From Ephydatia muelleri (Eukaryota; Porifera; Demospongiae; Spongillida; Spongillidae): a DNA stretch of 64,000 nt. How positions within the stretch are numbered: the first letter of the stretch is position 1; every line of letters begins with the position of its first letter. The stretch lies in assembly GCA_013339895.1 (NCBI GenBank), contig JABACO010000008.1, positions 3,303,490 to 3,367,489 on the forward strand, read 5' to 3'. The notes beneath the pieces were generated by a model. That model did no database searches. It was not told the origin of the DNA and saw nothing but the letters and a program-made list of their open reading frames with translations. A program made the position numbers and the translations under genes. This document shows positions 19,096 through 32,500 of this stretch, piece after piece.

Positions 19096-20612
19096 CTCAA
19101 CAATGATGCATTAACTAGCCCTCTTAAAATGGCAGTAAAACGATAGCTGAAGGTTTGACACAATAAGCACACCATGAATAAAAAAATCGAGTCACTTAAA
19201 ATAAGAGAGCTTTAACTCATTCACGGGCAAGAGAGCAATATTGCGCCACAGGTGCTATACTAAAGCCACTCTGTTTATCCAAGCAGTTAACACTTGTCAG
19301 TCAACTACATATTGATCAGTTGTTTCCTGGTCATATAGTGTAAGTTGTTTGATAACTACGTTTTCCTGCAACGCACAACACTTTTGTTTGCGCAACATGC
19401 AAGTGTACCGTAATAATTGGCTTTGCCCGCGAAAGAGTTAAAGCAGAGTCTATCCATATACAGCAAAAAACATTATGATATTGTCAATCGCAACCACAAT
19501 TTAATTGTGCAAATACAAACCTCTCTTAAATCAGTAATCTTCAAATTCGTACAGGTGTAATTTGTAGCATTTTCAAGAACACAAAGCTTTTGTAGTTACA
19601 CATTACACCCGAGTCTCTCAAAGCAGACTACTCTTAAGACGTGGCACCACACAAACATCCAACCATCTAAAACCTAGATGGAGGCTTGCTACACCACAAC
19701 AGGAGTCTCCTAAGGCTGATACATAAGCTCCAGCACGTACATCATAAACTGGGAACTACATGTAGCTAACAGCAAGGTCCATAACATGATGCTCTCTTAA
19801 GACGTACAATGATTGTGATCTGCTAAGAAACTCATAGCTTTATGCATTGAAATTAAAGCTCATACTCTCTAGCGGCACTATTTCCGTGATATCATCTAAA
19901 ACATAGCTCAAGGTCAGCTGATACTCTAAAATGTAAGCATTGGCCCCTAACATAAAAACATACATATGCATCAGTGCACATTATGATCTGGGAACTAGCT
20001 ACAACCCTACCCAATCCTTATTGGTCAACATCCGACAGTTAAGCACACCCTCACATAAAAAAACACAAACTATATGCATAGGCAACAGTTAACACAGCTA
20101 AAACTTGATGTAAGCACACCTCTCCAAAGACCGCTGTCTTCAAAATTCATCTAACCCCAATTTAGGCACACCCCGACCTGGGAATCTAAGCTAACAGGCT
20201 CGCACCGTGATACAATGACAACAGTTGATCTTAAATCCAATCGTTGAAAACCTATCTGGTGGCTTGCAACATTAGCTGACGATTTTTAACAAAAACAACC
20301 CCTCATATCACAACTGTCTGTTTAAAACGAATAGAGCCCAGCCCATCCATACACAACCAGCAACAGAAATCGATCAGCATGGGATGAACATTGAAAGAAA
20401 AGCACACCTAAAACCTTACTGCAGGCTTGCAACATTGGTCAGTACTTTAAAATAAAGTCTAACATAACTAAGAGAATTTGTTAAAGAGATCGATGGTCTA
20501 CACACCGACACATTATTACTGTAAGCAGCAGCACACACTATGATCTCAAACTAAAAATAAGGTTCGTATCCACCTTTCCACTTAAGTTGAACGTATGCGT
20601 CGCCGTTCCTAA
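19096..20612. other. Non-satellite spacer inside the array
   Basis: About 1.5 kb of complex sequence without an open frame worth calling. It contains diverged recurring phrases: AAAACCT..CTGG.GGCTTGC near 19669, 20247 and 20410; CTGGGAA..AGCTA near 19748, 19987 and 20177; and CTCTTAAGACGT near 19631 and 19794. An older tandem repeat of roughly 200 bp is therefore possible. The phrase at 19678-19697 closely matches 16678-16697 just outside the array's left edge. Confidence 0.55.
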
Positions 20613-21735
20613 CTGCAATCCCAATACTATGCATATCATAAGCAATGCAATCGAAATGCATTGCACAACTATGCTTATCATAAGCCATACAATCCCAATG
20701 CATTGCACAACTATGCTTATCATAAGTAATTTTATTCCAATGCATTGCTTATTTAATTCTATTGTATTGCACAACTATGCTTATCATAAGCAATGTATTC
20801 CCAATGCATTGCACAACTATGCTTATCAAAAGCAATGCAATTCCAATGCCTTGCACACGATGCTTATTTAATTATAATGCATTGCACAACTATGCTGATC
20901 ATAAGCAATTTAATTCCAATGCATTACGTATTGTATTACACAAGTATGCAAACCATAAGCAATGTAATCGGAATGAATTGCACAACAAAGGTTATCATAA
21001 GCAATGCAATCGAAATGCATTGCACAACTAAGCTTATCATAAGCAATTTAATACCAATGCATTGCTTATTGTATTGCACAACTAAGCTTATCGTTAGCAA
21101 TGCAATTGTATTGCATTTCACACAATGCTATATAATTATAATGCATTGCACAACTATGCTTATCATAAGCAATTTAATTCAATGAATGCTTATTGTATTG
21201 CACAACTATGCTTACCATAAGCAATGCAATCCCAATGCATTACATATGATGCTTAATTAATTATTATGCATTGCACACAATGCTTATCATTTAATTTAAG
21301 CTATTTAATTTCAATGCATTATTTATTGTATTGCACAACTTTGCTTATCGTAAGCAATGCAATCGGAATGCATTGCACAACTATGCTTATCATAAGCAAT
21401 TTAATTCCAAAGCATTGCTTATTGCAATGCACAACTTTGCTTATGATAAGCAATGCAATCCCAATGCATTGCACAATTATGCTTATCATAAGCAATGCTA
21501 TTCCAATGCATTGCACAACTAAGATTATCATCAGAAATTTAATTCCAATGCATTGCTAAATTCTACGGTATTGCTCAACTATGCTAATAATAAGCAATGC
21601 AATCTTTAAGTATTGCACACGATACTTATTTAATTATAATGCATTGCCAAACTATGCTTATCATAAGCAATGCAATACGAATGAATTGCACAACTACGCT
21701 TACCATAAGAAAAGCTCCCAATGCTTTGCACATGA
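20613..21735 (-). repeat. 42-bp satellite block (minus orientation)
   Basis: Monomers reading CAACTATGCTTATCATAAGC. Several subtypes are mixed, including longer ones with TGCTTATTTAATTATAATGC. It ends at a head-to-head switch at about 21735. Confidence 0.9.
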
Positions 21736-23643
21736 CGCCTAGTTGTGCATTGGGATTGCATTGCTTATAATATGCATTAGTTGTGCTGTACACTAGAACT
21801 AAATGAGCAAAGCATTGGAATTAAATTGCTTATGTTTAGCATAGTTGTGAAATGCATTCCGATTGCATTGCTTATGATAAGCACCAGCATCATAATTAAA
21901 CAAGCATCGTGTACAATGCATTGGGATTACATTGCTTATGATAAGCATAGTTGTGCAATACAGTAGAATTAAATAAGCAATGCATTGGAATAAAATTACT
22001 TATGATAAGCATAGTTGTGCAATACATTGGGATTGCATTGTTTATGATAAGCATAGTTGTGCTATACATTAAGCAATGCATTGGAATTAAATTGCTTATA
22101 ATAAGCATAGTTGTTGAATGCATTATAATTAAACAAGCATCATGTGGAATGCAGTGGGATTGCATTTCTTATGATAAGCATAGTTGTGCAATACAAGCTA
22201 TGCATTGGAATTAAATTGCTTATGATAAGCATAGTTGTACAATGCATTGGAATTGCATTGCTTATGATAAGCATAGTTGTGCAATACATTAAGCAATGCA
22301 TTGGAATTAAATTGCTTATAATAAGCATAGTTGTTGAATACATTATTATTAAATAAGCATCATGTGGAATGTAGGATTGCATTTCTTATGATAAGCATAG
22401 TTATACATTGGTATTGCATTGCTTATGATAAGCATAGTTGTGAAATACAATCAGCTATGCATTGGAATTAAATTGCTTATGATAAAGCATAGTTGTGCAA
22501 TGCATTATAATTAATGAAGCATCGTGTGTAAAATGCATAGGAATTGCATTGCTAATGATTAGCATAGTTGAGCAATGCATTGGAATTGTTGCTTACGATA
22601 AGCATAGTTGTGCAATACAATAGAATTAAATAAGCAATGCATTGTAATTAAATTGCTTACGATGATTATAGTTGTGCAATGCATTTCGATTGCATTGCTT
22701 ATGATGAGCATAGTTGTGCAATGCATTGGAATTGTTGCTTACGATAAGCATAGTTGTGCAATACAATAGAATTAAATAAGCAATGCATTGTAATTAAATT
22801 GCTTACGATGATTATAGTTGTGCAATGCATTTCGATTGCATTGCTTATGATGAGCATAGTTGTGCAATATAATAGAATTAAATATAAGCAATGCATTGGA
22901 ATAAAATTGCTCATGATAAGCTTAGTTGAGCAATGGGATTGCATTGCTCATGATGAGCATAGTTCTGCATTATAATAGAATTAAATAAGCAATGCAATAA
23001 AATAAAATTGCTTATGGATAAGTAAAATTTTGCAATGCATTAAGCATGCATTGGAATTGCATTGCTTATGATAAGCATAGTTGAGCAATGCATTGGGATT
23101 GCATTGTTTACGATCAGCATAGTTGTGCAATACACTAAGCAATGCATTGGAATTAAATTGCTTAGTTGTGCAATGCATTTCGATTGCATTGCTAATGATA
23201 AATAATGCAATATAATTAAATAAGCATCGTGTGCAATGCATTGGGATTGCATTACTTAGAAAAGCATACTTGTGCAATGCATTGGGATTACTTTGCATAT
23301 GATTAGCATAGTTCAATGCATTATAATTAAATAAGAATCTTGTGCAACGTATTGGAATTGCATTGCTTTTGATAATCATAGTTGTGCAATGCATGGGATT
23401 GCATAGCTTATGAAAAGCATCGTTGTGCAATACGTTGGAATTGCTTTTGATAAGCATAGTTGTGAGCTATTTTGGTGCAATAAAATAAGCTTAGTGCAAA
23501 AAGCTTAGTGCAATGAATTGGGATTGCAAAAAGCATAGTTGTGCTATACACTAATATTAAATGAGCAAAGCATTCGAATTAAAATGCTTCAGATAAGCAT
23601 AGTTGTGCAATGCATTCCGATTGCATTGCTTATAATGAGCATA
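21736..23643 (+). repeat. 42-bp satellite block (plus orientation)
   Basis: Mixed subtypes, including AATAGAATTAAATAAGCAAT and AAACAAGCATCATGTGGAAT variants with non-42-bp lengths. A segment of about 140 bp is duplicated locally (about 22560-22700 and 22700-22850). Orientation reverses at about 23643. Confidence 0.88.
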
Positions 23644-24935
23644 TGTACAACTATGTTTAACATAAGCAATTTAATTACAATGCATTGTACAACTATGCTT
23701 ATCATAGGCAATTTAATTTCACAACTATGCTGATCATAAGCAATTAAATTCCAATGCATTGCACAACTTGCTTATCATAAGCAAAGCAATCACAGTGCAT
23801 TGCACAAATATGCTTAACAAAAGCTACGCAATCCAAATGCATTGCACAACTATGTTTATCGTTAGCAATTCAATTCCAATGCTTATCATGAACCATTCAA
23901 TTCCAATCCATTGCATAACAATGCTTATAATAAGCCATTTTATTCCAATGCATTGCACAACCATGATTATCATAAGCAATTTAATTCCAATGCATTCTAC
24001 AACTATGCTTATCGTAAGCAATTTAATTCAAATGAATTGCACAACTATGCTTATCATAAGCATAGAAAGGCACAACAATGCTTAGCATAAGCAATTTAAT
24101 TCCAATCAATAGCATAATTATGCTTTTTATAAGCAATGCAATGCACACCTATGCTTATAATAAGCAATGCAATGCACAACGATGCTTAACATTAGCAATT
24201 TAATTCCAATGCATTGCACAACTATGCTTATCATAAGCCATTTAATTCCAATGCATTGCACAACTATGCTTATCATAAGCCATTGCATTCTACAACTATG
24301 TTTATCATAAGCCATTTAATTCTAATGCATTGCACAACTATGCTTATCATAAGCCATTTCATTCCAATGCATTGCACAACTATGCTTATCATAAGCCTTG
24401 CATTCTACAACTATGTTTATCATAAGCCATATAATTCTAATGCATTGCACAACTATGCTTATCATAAGCCATTTAATTCCATAGCATTCTACAACTATGT
24501 TTATAATAAGCCATTTAACTCCAATGCATTGCACAACTATATAGGCTTATAATAACCAATGCAATGCACATCTATGCTTATCATAAGCAATGCAATGCAC
24601 AACTATGTTTATAATAAGCAATTTAATTCCAGTCCATTGCACAACTATGCTGATCATAAGCTAATTCCAATGCATTGCCCAACTATGCTTATCACTAGCA
24701 AAGCAATCATAGTGCATTGCACAACTATACTTAACAAAAGCAACGCAATCCAAATGCATTGCACAACAATGTTCATCATTAGCCATTTAATTCCAATGCA
24801 TTGCACAACTATGCTAATCATAAGCAACGCAATGCACACCGATGCTTATCATAAGCAATGCAAAGCACAACTGTGCTTAACATAAGCAATTTAATTCATT
24901 GCAATGCATTGCACAAATATGCTTTTCAAAAGAAA
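23644..24935 (-). repeat. 42-bp satellite block (minus orientation); first B- and C-type monomers
   Basis: Around 23.76-23.86 kb, monomers with GCAATCACAGTGCATTGCA (C type) and GCAATCCAAATGCATTGCA (B type) first appear among the A type. They later form the trimeric higher-order unit. Confidence 0.88.
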
Positions 24936-24981
24936 TTTAAATTGCTTATGATAGGCATAGTTGTGCCATGCATTGGGATTA
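24936..24981 (+). repeat. Single inverted satellite monomer
   Basis: About one monomer (AAATTGCTTATGATAGGCAT onward) in plus orientation between two minus-orientation blocks, giving two inversion junctions within 50 bp. Confidence 0.75.
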
Positions 24982-25635
24982 ATTCCAATGCATTGCATAA
25001 CTATGCTTATCGTAAGCAATTAAATTCCAAAGCATTCCACAACTATGCTTTATATAAGCAAAGCAATCCCAGTGCATTGCAAAACTATGCTAAACAAAAG
25101 CACCGCAATCCAAATGCATTGCACAACTATTCTTATCTTAAGCAATGTAATTCCAGACCATTGCACAATTATGCTGATTATAAGCTAATTCCAATGCATT
25201 GCACAACTATGCTTATCAAAAGCAAAGAATCACAGTGCATTGCACACCGATGCTTATCATAAGCATGCAATGCACAACTATGCTGATCATGATTCCAATG
25301 CATTGCACAACTATGCTTATCATAAGCCATTTACTTCCAATGCATTGCACAACCATACTTATAATAATCCATTTAATTCCATTGCATTGTACCACTATGC
25401 TTATCATAAGCCATTAATTCTAATGCATTGCACAACTATGCTTCACGTATTCAATTAAATTCAAATCAATTATGCTTATCATAAGCATAGCAATGCACAA
25501 CTATGCTTAGCATAAGCAATTTAATTCCAATCAATTGCATAACTATACTTATTATAAGCAATGCAATCACCCCTATGCTTATCATAAGCAATACAATACA
25601 CAACGATACTTAACATTAGCTATTTAATTCAATTA
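24982..25635 (-). repeat. 42-bp satellite block (minus orientation)
   Basis: Divergent A-, B- and C-type monomers reading CAACTATGCTTATCATAAGC. The block ends at a switch near 25635. Confidence 0.88.
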
Positions 25636-26533
25636 CATTGCTTATGACAAGCATCGGTGTGCATTGCATTGCTTATGATAAGCATAGTTGTGCGATGCAT
25701 TGCTGATGATAAGCATAGGTGTGCAATTAATTGGATTTGAATTGCTTACGATAAGCATAGTTATGCAATGCATTGGAATTAAATGGCTTATAATAAGCAT
25801 AGTAGTGCAATGCATTGGAATTTAATTGCTTATGATAAGCATAGTTGTGCAATGCATTGGAATTTAATTGCTTATGATAAGAATTGTTGTGGAATGCATT
25901 TGGATTGCGGTGCTTATGTTAACCATAGTTGTGCAATGCACTGTGATTGCTTTGCTAATGATAAGCATAGTAGTGCAATGCATTGGAATTAAATTGCTTA
26001 TGATAAGAATTGTTGTGCAATGCATTAGGATTGCGGTGCTTATGTTAACTATAGTTGTGCAATGCACTGTGATTGCTTTGCTTACGATAAGCATAGTAGT
26101 GTAATGCATTGGAATTAAATTGCTTATGATAAACATAGTTGTGCAATGCATTGTGATTGCTTTGCTTATGATAAGCATAGTGGTGCAATGCATTGGAAAT
26201 AAATTGCCTATAATGAACGTAGTTGTGCAATGCATATGAATTGCGTTGCTTATGTTAATCACAGTTATGCAATGCACTGTGATAGCTTTTCTTACGATAA
26301 GTAAGTTGTGCAATGCATAGGAATATAATGGCTTATGATAAGCATAGTTGTGCCATGCATTGGAATTAAATTTCTTATGATAGGCATAGTAGTGCAATGC
26401 ATTGGAATTTAATTGCTTATGTTAAGCACAGTTGTGCATTGCATTGCTTATGATAAGCATCGATTCGTATTGCGTTGCTTACGATAAGCATAGTTGTGCG
26501 TTGCATTGCTGATAAGCATAGTTGTGCCAGTGC
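25636..26533 (+). repeat. 42-bp satellite block (plus orientation)
   Basis: A-B-C order is visible for the first time in plus orientation, with B ending TTTGGATTGCGGT and C ending CACTGTGATTGCTTT. The block ends at a switch near 26533. Confidence 0.88.
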
Positions 26534-27112
26534 ATTACACAACTATGCTTAACATAAGCAACGCATTCCATATGCATTGCACATATATGTTTATCATGAG
26601 CAATTTAATTCCAATGCATTGCAATACTATGCTTATCATATGCAGTTTAATTCCAATGAATTGCACAACTATGCTTATCATAAACAAAGCAATCACAGCG
26701 CATTGCACAACTATGGTTAACGTAAGCAACGCAATCCAAATGCATTGCACAACTATGTTCTTCATTAGCCATTTAATACCAATGCATTGCTTAATATAAG
26801 TAATTTAATTCCAATGTATGGCACATCTATGCTTACCGTAAGCAATTTAATTCCAATGCATTGCACAACTATGCTTATCATAAGAAATTTAATTCCAATG
26901 CATGGCACAACTATGCTTATCATAAACTAAGCAATCACAGCGCATTGCACAACTATGGTTAACATAAGCAACGCAATCCAAATGAATTGCACAAGAATGT
27001 TTATCATAAGCATTTTAATTCCTATGCATTGCACGACTGTACTCATCATTAATCATTATATTCCTATGCATTGCATAGCTATGCTTATCATAAGCAATTT
27101 AATTCCAATGCA
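26534..27112 (-). repeat. 42-bp satellite block (minus orientation)
   Basis: Last minus-orientation block. A-, B- and C-type monomers are present. The array switches to plus near 27112 and stays so to the window end. Confidence 0.88.
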
Positions 27113-28451
27113 TGTGATAGCTTGTCTTATGATAAGCATAGTTGTGCCATGTATTGGATTTCAATTGCTTATGATAAGCATGGTTGTGCCATGCATTGGA
27201 ATTAAATTGCTTCAAAGCATAGTTGTGCAATGCATTAGATTTAAATTGCTTATGATAAGCGTAGTTGTGCCATGCATTGGAATTAAATTGCTTATATTAA
27301 GCAATGCATTTAAAGAAAATGGCTTATGATAAGCACAGTAGAGAAATGCATTGCAATTAAATTGCGTATAATAAACATAGTTGTGCATTGCATTTGGATT
27401 GCATTGCTTATGTTAACCATGGTTTTCCAATGCACTGTGATTACTTTGCATATGATTAACACAGTTGTGCAATGCATTGGATTAAAATTGCTTATGATAA
27501 GAAAAGTTGTGCAATGCATTTGGATTGTGGTGCTTATGTTAACCATAGTTGTGCAATGCACTGTGATTGATTTGCTTATGATAAGCATAGTTGTGCCATG
27601 CATTGGAATTTAATTTCTTATGATAAGCATAGTTGAGCACTGCATTGGAATTAAATGGCTTAAGATGAGCATCGTCATGCAATGCATAGGAATATAATGG
27701 CTTATGATAAGCACAGTAGTGCAATGCATTGAAATTAAATTGGGTATAATAAACATAATTGCTGATGATAACCATAGTTGTGCAATGAACTGTGATAACT
27801 TTTCTTACTATAAGCATAGTTGTGCCATGCATTGGAATTGAATTGCTTACGGTAAGCATAGTTGTGCCATGCATTGGAAGTAAACTGATTATGATAAGCA
27901 TAGTTGTGCAAAGCATTGGAATTAAATTGCTTATGATAAGCATAGTTGTGCAATGCATTGGAATATAATTGCATTTATTAACCATAGTTGTGCAATGCAT
28001 TGTGATTGCTTTGCTAATGATAAGCATAGTTGTGCAATACATTGGAATAAAATGGCTTATGATAAGCACAGTAGTGCAATGCATTGGAATTAAATTGCTC
28101 ATGATAAACATAGAGTTGTTCAATGCATTTGGATTGCGTTGCTTATGTTAAGCATAGTTGTGCAATGCACTGTGATAGCTTTTCTTATGAAAAGCATTGT
28201 TGTGCCATGCATTTGATTTAAATTGATTATGATAAGAATAGTTGTTGAATGCTTTTGGATTGCGGTGCTTATGTTAACCATAGTTGTGCAATGCACTGTG
28301 ATTGCTTTGCTTATGATAAGCATAATTGTGCAATGCATTGGAATTAAATTGCTGATGATAACAATGGTTGTGCAATGCATTTGGATTGCGGTGCTTATGT
28401 TAACCATAGTTGTGCAATGCACTGTGATTGCTTTGCTTATGATAAGGGTAG

Positions 28452-28955
28452 TTGTGCAATGCATTGGAATTAAACTGCATATGATAAGCATAGTAGTGTA
28501 ATGCATTGGAATTAAATTGCTTATGCTATACATAGTTATGCAATGCATTTGGATTGCAGTGCTTATGATAACCATAGTCGTGCAATGCACTTGATTGCTT
28601 TGCTTATGATAAGGGTATTTGTGCAATGCATTGGAATTAAACTGCATATGATAAGCATAGTAGTGTAATGCATTGGAATTAAATTGTTTATGCTATACAT
28701 AGTTATGCAATGCATTTGGATTGCAGTGCTTATGATAACCATAGTCGTGCAATGCACTTGATTGCTTTGCTTATGATAAGGGTAGTTGTGCAATGCATTG
28801 GAATTAAACTGCATATGATAAGCATAGTAGTGTAATGCATTGGAATTAAATTGTTTATGCTATACATAGTTATGCAATGCATTTGGATTGCAGTGCTTAT
28901 GATAACCATAGTCGTGCAATGCACTTGATAGCTTTTCTTACTATAAGCATAGTTG
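28452..28955 (+). repeat. Local triplication with 167-bp period
   Basis: Three successive near-identical copies of a four-monomer unit. The phrase ACTGCATATGATAAGCATAG starts at 28474, 28641 and 28808, exactly 167 bp apart. The distinctive phrases GCTATACATAGTTATG and AACCATAGTCGTGCAATG recur in each. Confidence 0.88.
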
Positions 28956-29599
28956 TGCCATGCATTGGAATTTAATTTCTTATGATAAGCATAGTTATGC
29001 ACTGCATTGGAATTAAATGGCTTATGATAAGCAAGGTTATGCAATGCATAGGATTATAATGGCTTATGATAAGCACAGTAGTGCAATGCAATGCAATTAA
29101 ATTGCGTATGATAAACATAATTGTGCAATGCATTTGGATTGCGTTGCTTTTGTTAACCATTGTTGTGCAATGCACTGTGATAGCTTTGCTTATGATAAGC
29201 ATAATTGTGCAATGCATTGGAATTAAATTGCAGATGATAACAATGGTTGTGCAATGCATTTGGATTGCGGTGCTTATGTTAATCATAGTTGTGCAAAGCA
29301 CTGTGATAGCTTGTCTTACGATAAGCTTAGTTGTGCAATGCATAGGAATATAATGGCGTATGATAAGCACAGTAGTGCAATGCATTGCAATTAAATTGCT
29401 TATGATAAACATAATTCTGTAAAGACTTTGAATTGCGGTGCTGATGATAACCATAGTTGTGCAATGAATGCACCGTGATAGCTTTTCGTACAACATGCAT
29501 TGGAATTTAATTTCTTATGATAAGGATAGTTGTTCACTGCATTGGAATTAAATGGCTGATGATAAGTATCGTTATGCAATGCATAGGAATATAATGGCC

Positions 29600-32500
29600 T
29601 ATGATAAGCACAGTAGTGCAATGCATTGCAATTAAATTGCGTATGATAAACAATATTGTGCAATGCATTTGGATAGCGTTGCTTATGTTAACCATAGTTG
29701 TGCATAGCACTGTGATTGCTTTGCTTATGATAAGCATAATTGTGCTATGCATGGGAATTAATTTGTTAATGATAAGAATAGTTGTGCAATGCATTTGGAT
29801 TGCGGTGCTTATGTTAACCATAGTTGTGCAATGCACTGCGATTGATTTGCTTTTGATAAGCATAGTTGTGCATTGCATTGGAATTAAATTGCTTATGATA
29901 AGAATAGTTGTGCAATGCATTTGGATTGCAGTGCTTATGATAACCATAGTTGTGCAATGCACTGCGACAGCTTTTCTTACGATAAGCATAGTTGTGCCAT
30001 GCATTGGAAATGAATGGCTTATGATAAGCATTGTTTAGGAATATAATGGCTTATGATAAGCACAGTAGTGCAATGCATTGCAATTAAATTTCGTATGATA
30101 AACATAATTGTGCAATGCATTTGGATTGTGGTGCGATAGTTGTGCAATGCACTGTGATTGCTTTGCTTATGATAAGCATAATTGTGCAATGCGTTGAAAT
30201 TAAATTGCTGATGATAAGAATAGTTGTGCAATGCATTTGGATTGCGGTGCCTATGTTAACGATAGTTGTGCAATGCGCTGTGATTGCTTTGTTTATGATA
30301 AGGATAATTGTGCAATTCATTGGAATTACATTGCATATGGTAGTGCATTCATTGGAATTAAATTGCTTATGATAAACATAGTTGTGCATTGCATTGGGAT
30401 TGTGTTGCTTATGCTTACCTTAGTTGTGCAATGCACTGTTATAACTTTTCTTATGAATAAGCATTGTTGTGCCATGCATTGATAAGAATAGTAGTGCAAT
30501 GCATTGGAATTAAATTGCTTATGATAAGTATAGTAGTGCAATGCATTGGGAATTAAATTGCTTATGATAAGAATAGTAGTGTAATACATTTGGATTGCGG
30601 TGCTTATGTTAGCCATAGTTGTACAATGCACTGTGATTGCTTTGCTTATGATAAGCATAGCTGTGCCATGCATTGGAATAAAATTTCTTATGATAAACAT
30701 AGTTGTGCAATGGATTGTAATTGAATTGCTTATGATAAGCACAGTTGTGCATTGCATTGAATATGACAAGCAACGGTGTGCAATGCGTTGCTAATGATAA
30801 GCTTAGTTGTGCGATGCATTGCTGATGATAAGGATAGGTGTGCCGATTTGAATTTCTAACGATAAACATTGTTATGCAATGCATTGGAATTAAATTGCTT
30901 ATGATAAGAATAGTAGCGCAATGCATTGGAATTACATTGCTTATGATGATAAGCTTAGTTGTGCAATGCATTGGAATTAAATTGCATATGATAAGAATAT
31001 ATGTGTGATGCATTTGGCTTGCGGTGCTTATGTTAACCATAGTTGTGCAATGCACCGTGATTTGCTTTGCTTATGATAAGCATAGTTGTGCAATGCATTG
31101 GAAATAAAATGCTTATGATAATCGTAGTTGTGCAAAGTAATTGGATTGCGTTTCTTATGTTAATCATAGTTGTGCAATGCACTGTAATAGCTTATCTTAC
31201 GATAAGCATAGTTGTGCAATGCATTAAAAATAAATTGCGTATGATAAACATAATTGTGCAATGCATTTGGATTGCGGTTTTGATGATTACCATAGTTGTG
31301 CAATGCACTGTGATAGCTTTTATTACGATAAGCATAATTGTGCCATGAATTGAATTTAATTTCTTACGATAAGCATAGATGTGCCATGCATTGGAATTTA
31401 ATTTGTTATAAACATAGTTATTCACTGCATTGGAATTAAATGGCTTATGATAAGCATCGCTATGCAATGCATAGGAATATAATGGCTTATGATAAGCACT
31501 GTAGTGCAATGCATTGCAATTAAATTGCGTGTGATATTCATAATTGTGCAATGCATTTGGATAGCGTTGCTTATGTTAACCATAGTTGTGCATAGCACTG
31601 TGATTGCTTTGCTTATGATAAACAATGTTGTGCAATGCATTGGTTTTAAATTGCTTATGATAAGAATAGATGTGCATTGCATTTGGATTGTGGTGCTTAT
31701 GTTAACCATAATTGTGCAATGCACTGTTATTGATTTGCTTATGATAAGCATAGCTGTGCCATGCATTGGAATTAAACTTCTTATGATAAGCATAGTTGTG
31801 CAATACATTGGAAATAAATTGCTTATGATAAGCACAGTTGTGCATTGCATTGCTTATGACAAGCAACGGTGTGCAATGCGTTGCTAATGATAAGCATTGC
31901 TGATGATAAGCATAGGTGTGCAATTAATTCGATATGAATTTCGAACGATAAACATTGTTATGCAATGCATTGGAATTAAATGGCTTATGATAAGAATAGT
32001 AGTGCAATCCATTGGAATTAAATTGCTTATGATATCAATATTTGTGTAATGCATTTGGATTGCGGTGCTTATGTTAGCCATAGTTGTGCAGTATACTGTG
32101 ATTGCATAGCTTATGATAAGCATAGTTGTGCAATGCATTGGAAATTTAATGCTTATTATAAACGTTGTTGTGCAAAGAATTTGGATTGCGGTTCTATGTT
32201 AATCATAGTTGTGCAATGCACTGTAGTTGTGCCATGCATTGGAATTTAATTTCTTATGATAAGCATAGTTGTGCACTGCATTGGAATTAAATGGCTTATG
32301 ATAAGCATCGTTATGCAATGCATAGGAAATAATGGCTTTTGATATGCACAGTAGTGCAATACATTGCAATTAAATTGCGTATGATAAACATAATTGTGCA
32401 ATGCATTGGATAGCGTTGCTTACGTTAATAATAGTTGTGCATAGCACTGTGATAGCTTATCGTTAGTTGTGCAATGCATAGGAGAATAATGGCGTATGAT

